In this document: positions 50,458 to 50,911 of the stretch, piece after piece
Position numbering within the stretch: position 1 is the first letter of the stretch
Layout of the letters: each line of letters starts with the position of its first letter
From: Anaerolineae bacterium
GTDB lineage: Bacteria; Chloroflexota; Anaerolineae; 4572-78; J111
NCBI GenBank assembly: GCA_016926805.1
Contig: JAFGNV010000009.1
Span: forward strand, 1-50,911
Length of the DNA stretch: 50,911 nucleotides
Reading direction: 5' to 3'
Notes under the pieces: model-generated
What the model was told of the DNA's origin: nothing
Seen by the model: only the letters and a program-made list of their open reading frames with translations
The model's database searches: none
Program-made: the position numbers and the translations under genes

Positions 50458-50911
50458 CTATTGGAATTCGATCTCCCGCGCGTCTTTCAATTTGGCGAAC
50501 CAGCCGCCCAAGACTTCATTGTGATGGGCGATAATTTGAGGCGCGGTGAGAAGGTTAGTATCCCAGGTGCTGTGCGCGTCTTTGACCAGCGTTACCTCGT
50601 AGCCCAAGCTATAGGCCCGACGACAGGTGGTATCGACGCAATACTCGGTTTGCATCCCAGTGATGATGAGTTTCTTGATTCTCATAGATTCCAGTTCAGG
50701 CCGTAGGTCTGTATTTTGAAAAGCATCCGGGTGACGCTTCTGAACCACCACCTCACCTACTCCGGGGGCAATCGCGGGATGGATTTCCCAGCCCGGTGTG
50801 CCGGGCTGATCGATGGCTCCTTCCGGGCCGCAATGTTGAACGTAAATAACAGGCACTGCGGCAGCGTGGGCCTGGGTAATCAAACCAGCAATTTTTGCCA
50901 GAAGAATGTCC
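50458..50911 (-). CDS. Isochorismatase-family cysteine hydrolase (5' end cut by window)
   Basis: The last about 150 residues of an alpha/beta cysteine hydrolase. Present are HAAAVPVIYVQHCGPEGAID, VVVQKRHPDAFQNTDL (with the catalytic-type Lys), and KLIITGMQTEYCVDTTCRRA, where Cys of EYC is the nucleophile, then GYEVTLVKDAHSTWD. The first catalytic residue (Asp in the N-terminal D-x-Q motif) lies outside the window. Relatives include nicotinamidases and isochorismatases; the substrate is unknown. The frame stays open to the window edge, so the start is unseen. It is the first visible gene of the leftward operon that includes the radical SAM and double UvrA genes. Confidence 0.85.
   Translation of the reverse strand, partial: DILLAKIAGLITQAHAAAVPVIYVQHCGPEGAIDQPGTPGWEIHPAIAPGVGEVVVQKRHPDAFQNTDLRPELESMRIKKLIITGMQTEYCVDTTCRRAYSLGYEVTLVKDAHSTWDTNLLTAPQIIAHHNEVLGGWFAKLKDAREIEFQ

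Overview
The window looks like a chromosomal segment of a Chloroflexota bacterium, most likely an uncultured Anaerolineae-type lineage. This rests on gene content and style only: a fused homocysteine methyltransferase/methylenetetrahydrofolate reductase, URO-D-like and ferredoxin-containing aldo/keto reductase proteins, G/C-rich palindromic intergenic repeats and many small family-level unknowns. No rRNA or other phylogenetic marker is present. Both ends cut genes: the 3' end of ileS on the left and an isochorismatase-family hydrolase on the right.

Left part (1-14.2 kb): the ileS tail and a shared bidirectional terminator; a leftward pair made of a GH94 disaccharide phosphorylase and a solute-binding-protein-like protein without a signal peptide; then a rightward block with thrH (from a good sigma-70-like promoter), a 134-bp nested inverted-repeat (MITE-like) element, a DUF402/FomD-like protein, the fused methionine/folate enzyme and a DinB-fold protein. 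After a 200-bp three-hairpin repeat come a small unknown protein, a leftward group (hydroxypyruvate-isomerase-like, pentapeptide-repeat and zinc-ribbon membrane proteins), a possible small RNA, a GNAT protein with a membrane protein, and an unknown wHTH-like protein.

Central part (14.3-40.0 kb): a large rightward surface-glycan locus interrupted only by a leftward tRNA-Cys. It encodes at least ten glycosyltransferases (GT2, GT4 and a GT-C membrane enzyme), a heptose-type phosphatase and kinase (GmhB- and HddA-like), a hexapeptide acyltransferase, a B12-type radical SAM enzyme, a Wzm/Wzt ABC-2 exporter with a glycan-binding C-terminal domain, a membrane-anchored sialidase-fold protein, an AsnB-like protein that has lost its glutaminase nucleophile, an overlapping FemAB/GNAT-like acyltransferase, and a Wzy/WaaL-like polymerase or ligase. 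The stretch of about 22.5-37.6 kb is visibly more A/T-rich than its flanks, as is common for exchanged glycan cassettes. The set fits ABC-dependent export of a heptose-containing glycan, in a monoderm perhaps an S-layer glycan, but the product is inferred.

Right part (40.0-50.9 kb): ftsB/divIC-like gene, tRNA-Met and arfB, with clear promoters for the first two; a divergent pair (ferredoxin-type aldo/keto reductase and URO-D-like protein); and a tightly packed leftward operon of an isochorismatase-like hydrolase, an SPL-type radical SAM gene broken by one frameshift, a 1626-residue double UvrA with four ATPase sites, and a terpenoid-cyclase-fold protein. The double UvrA operon, the glutaminase-dead AsnB/FemAB pair and the 12-G tract in wzt are the most notable items.
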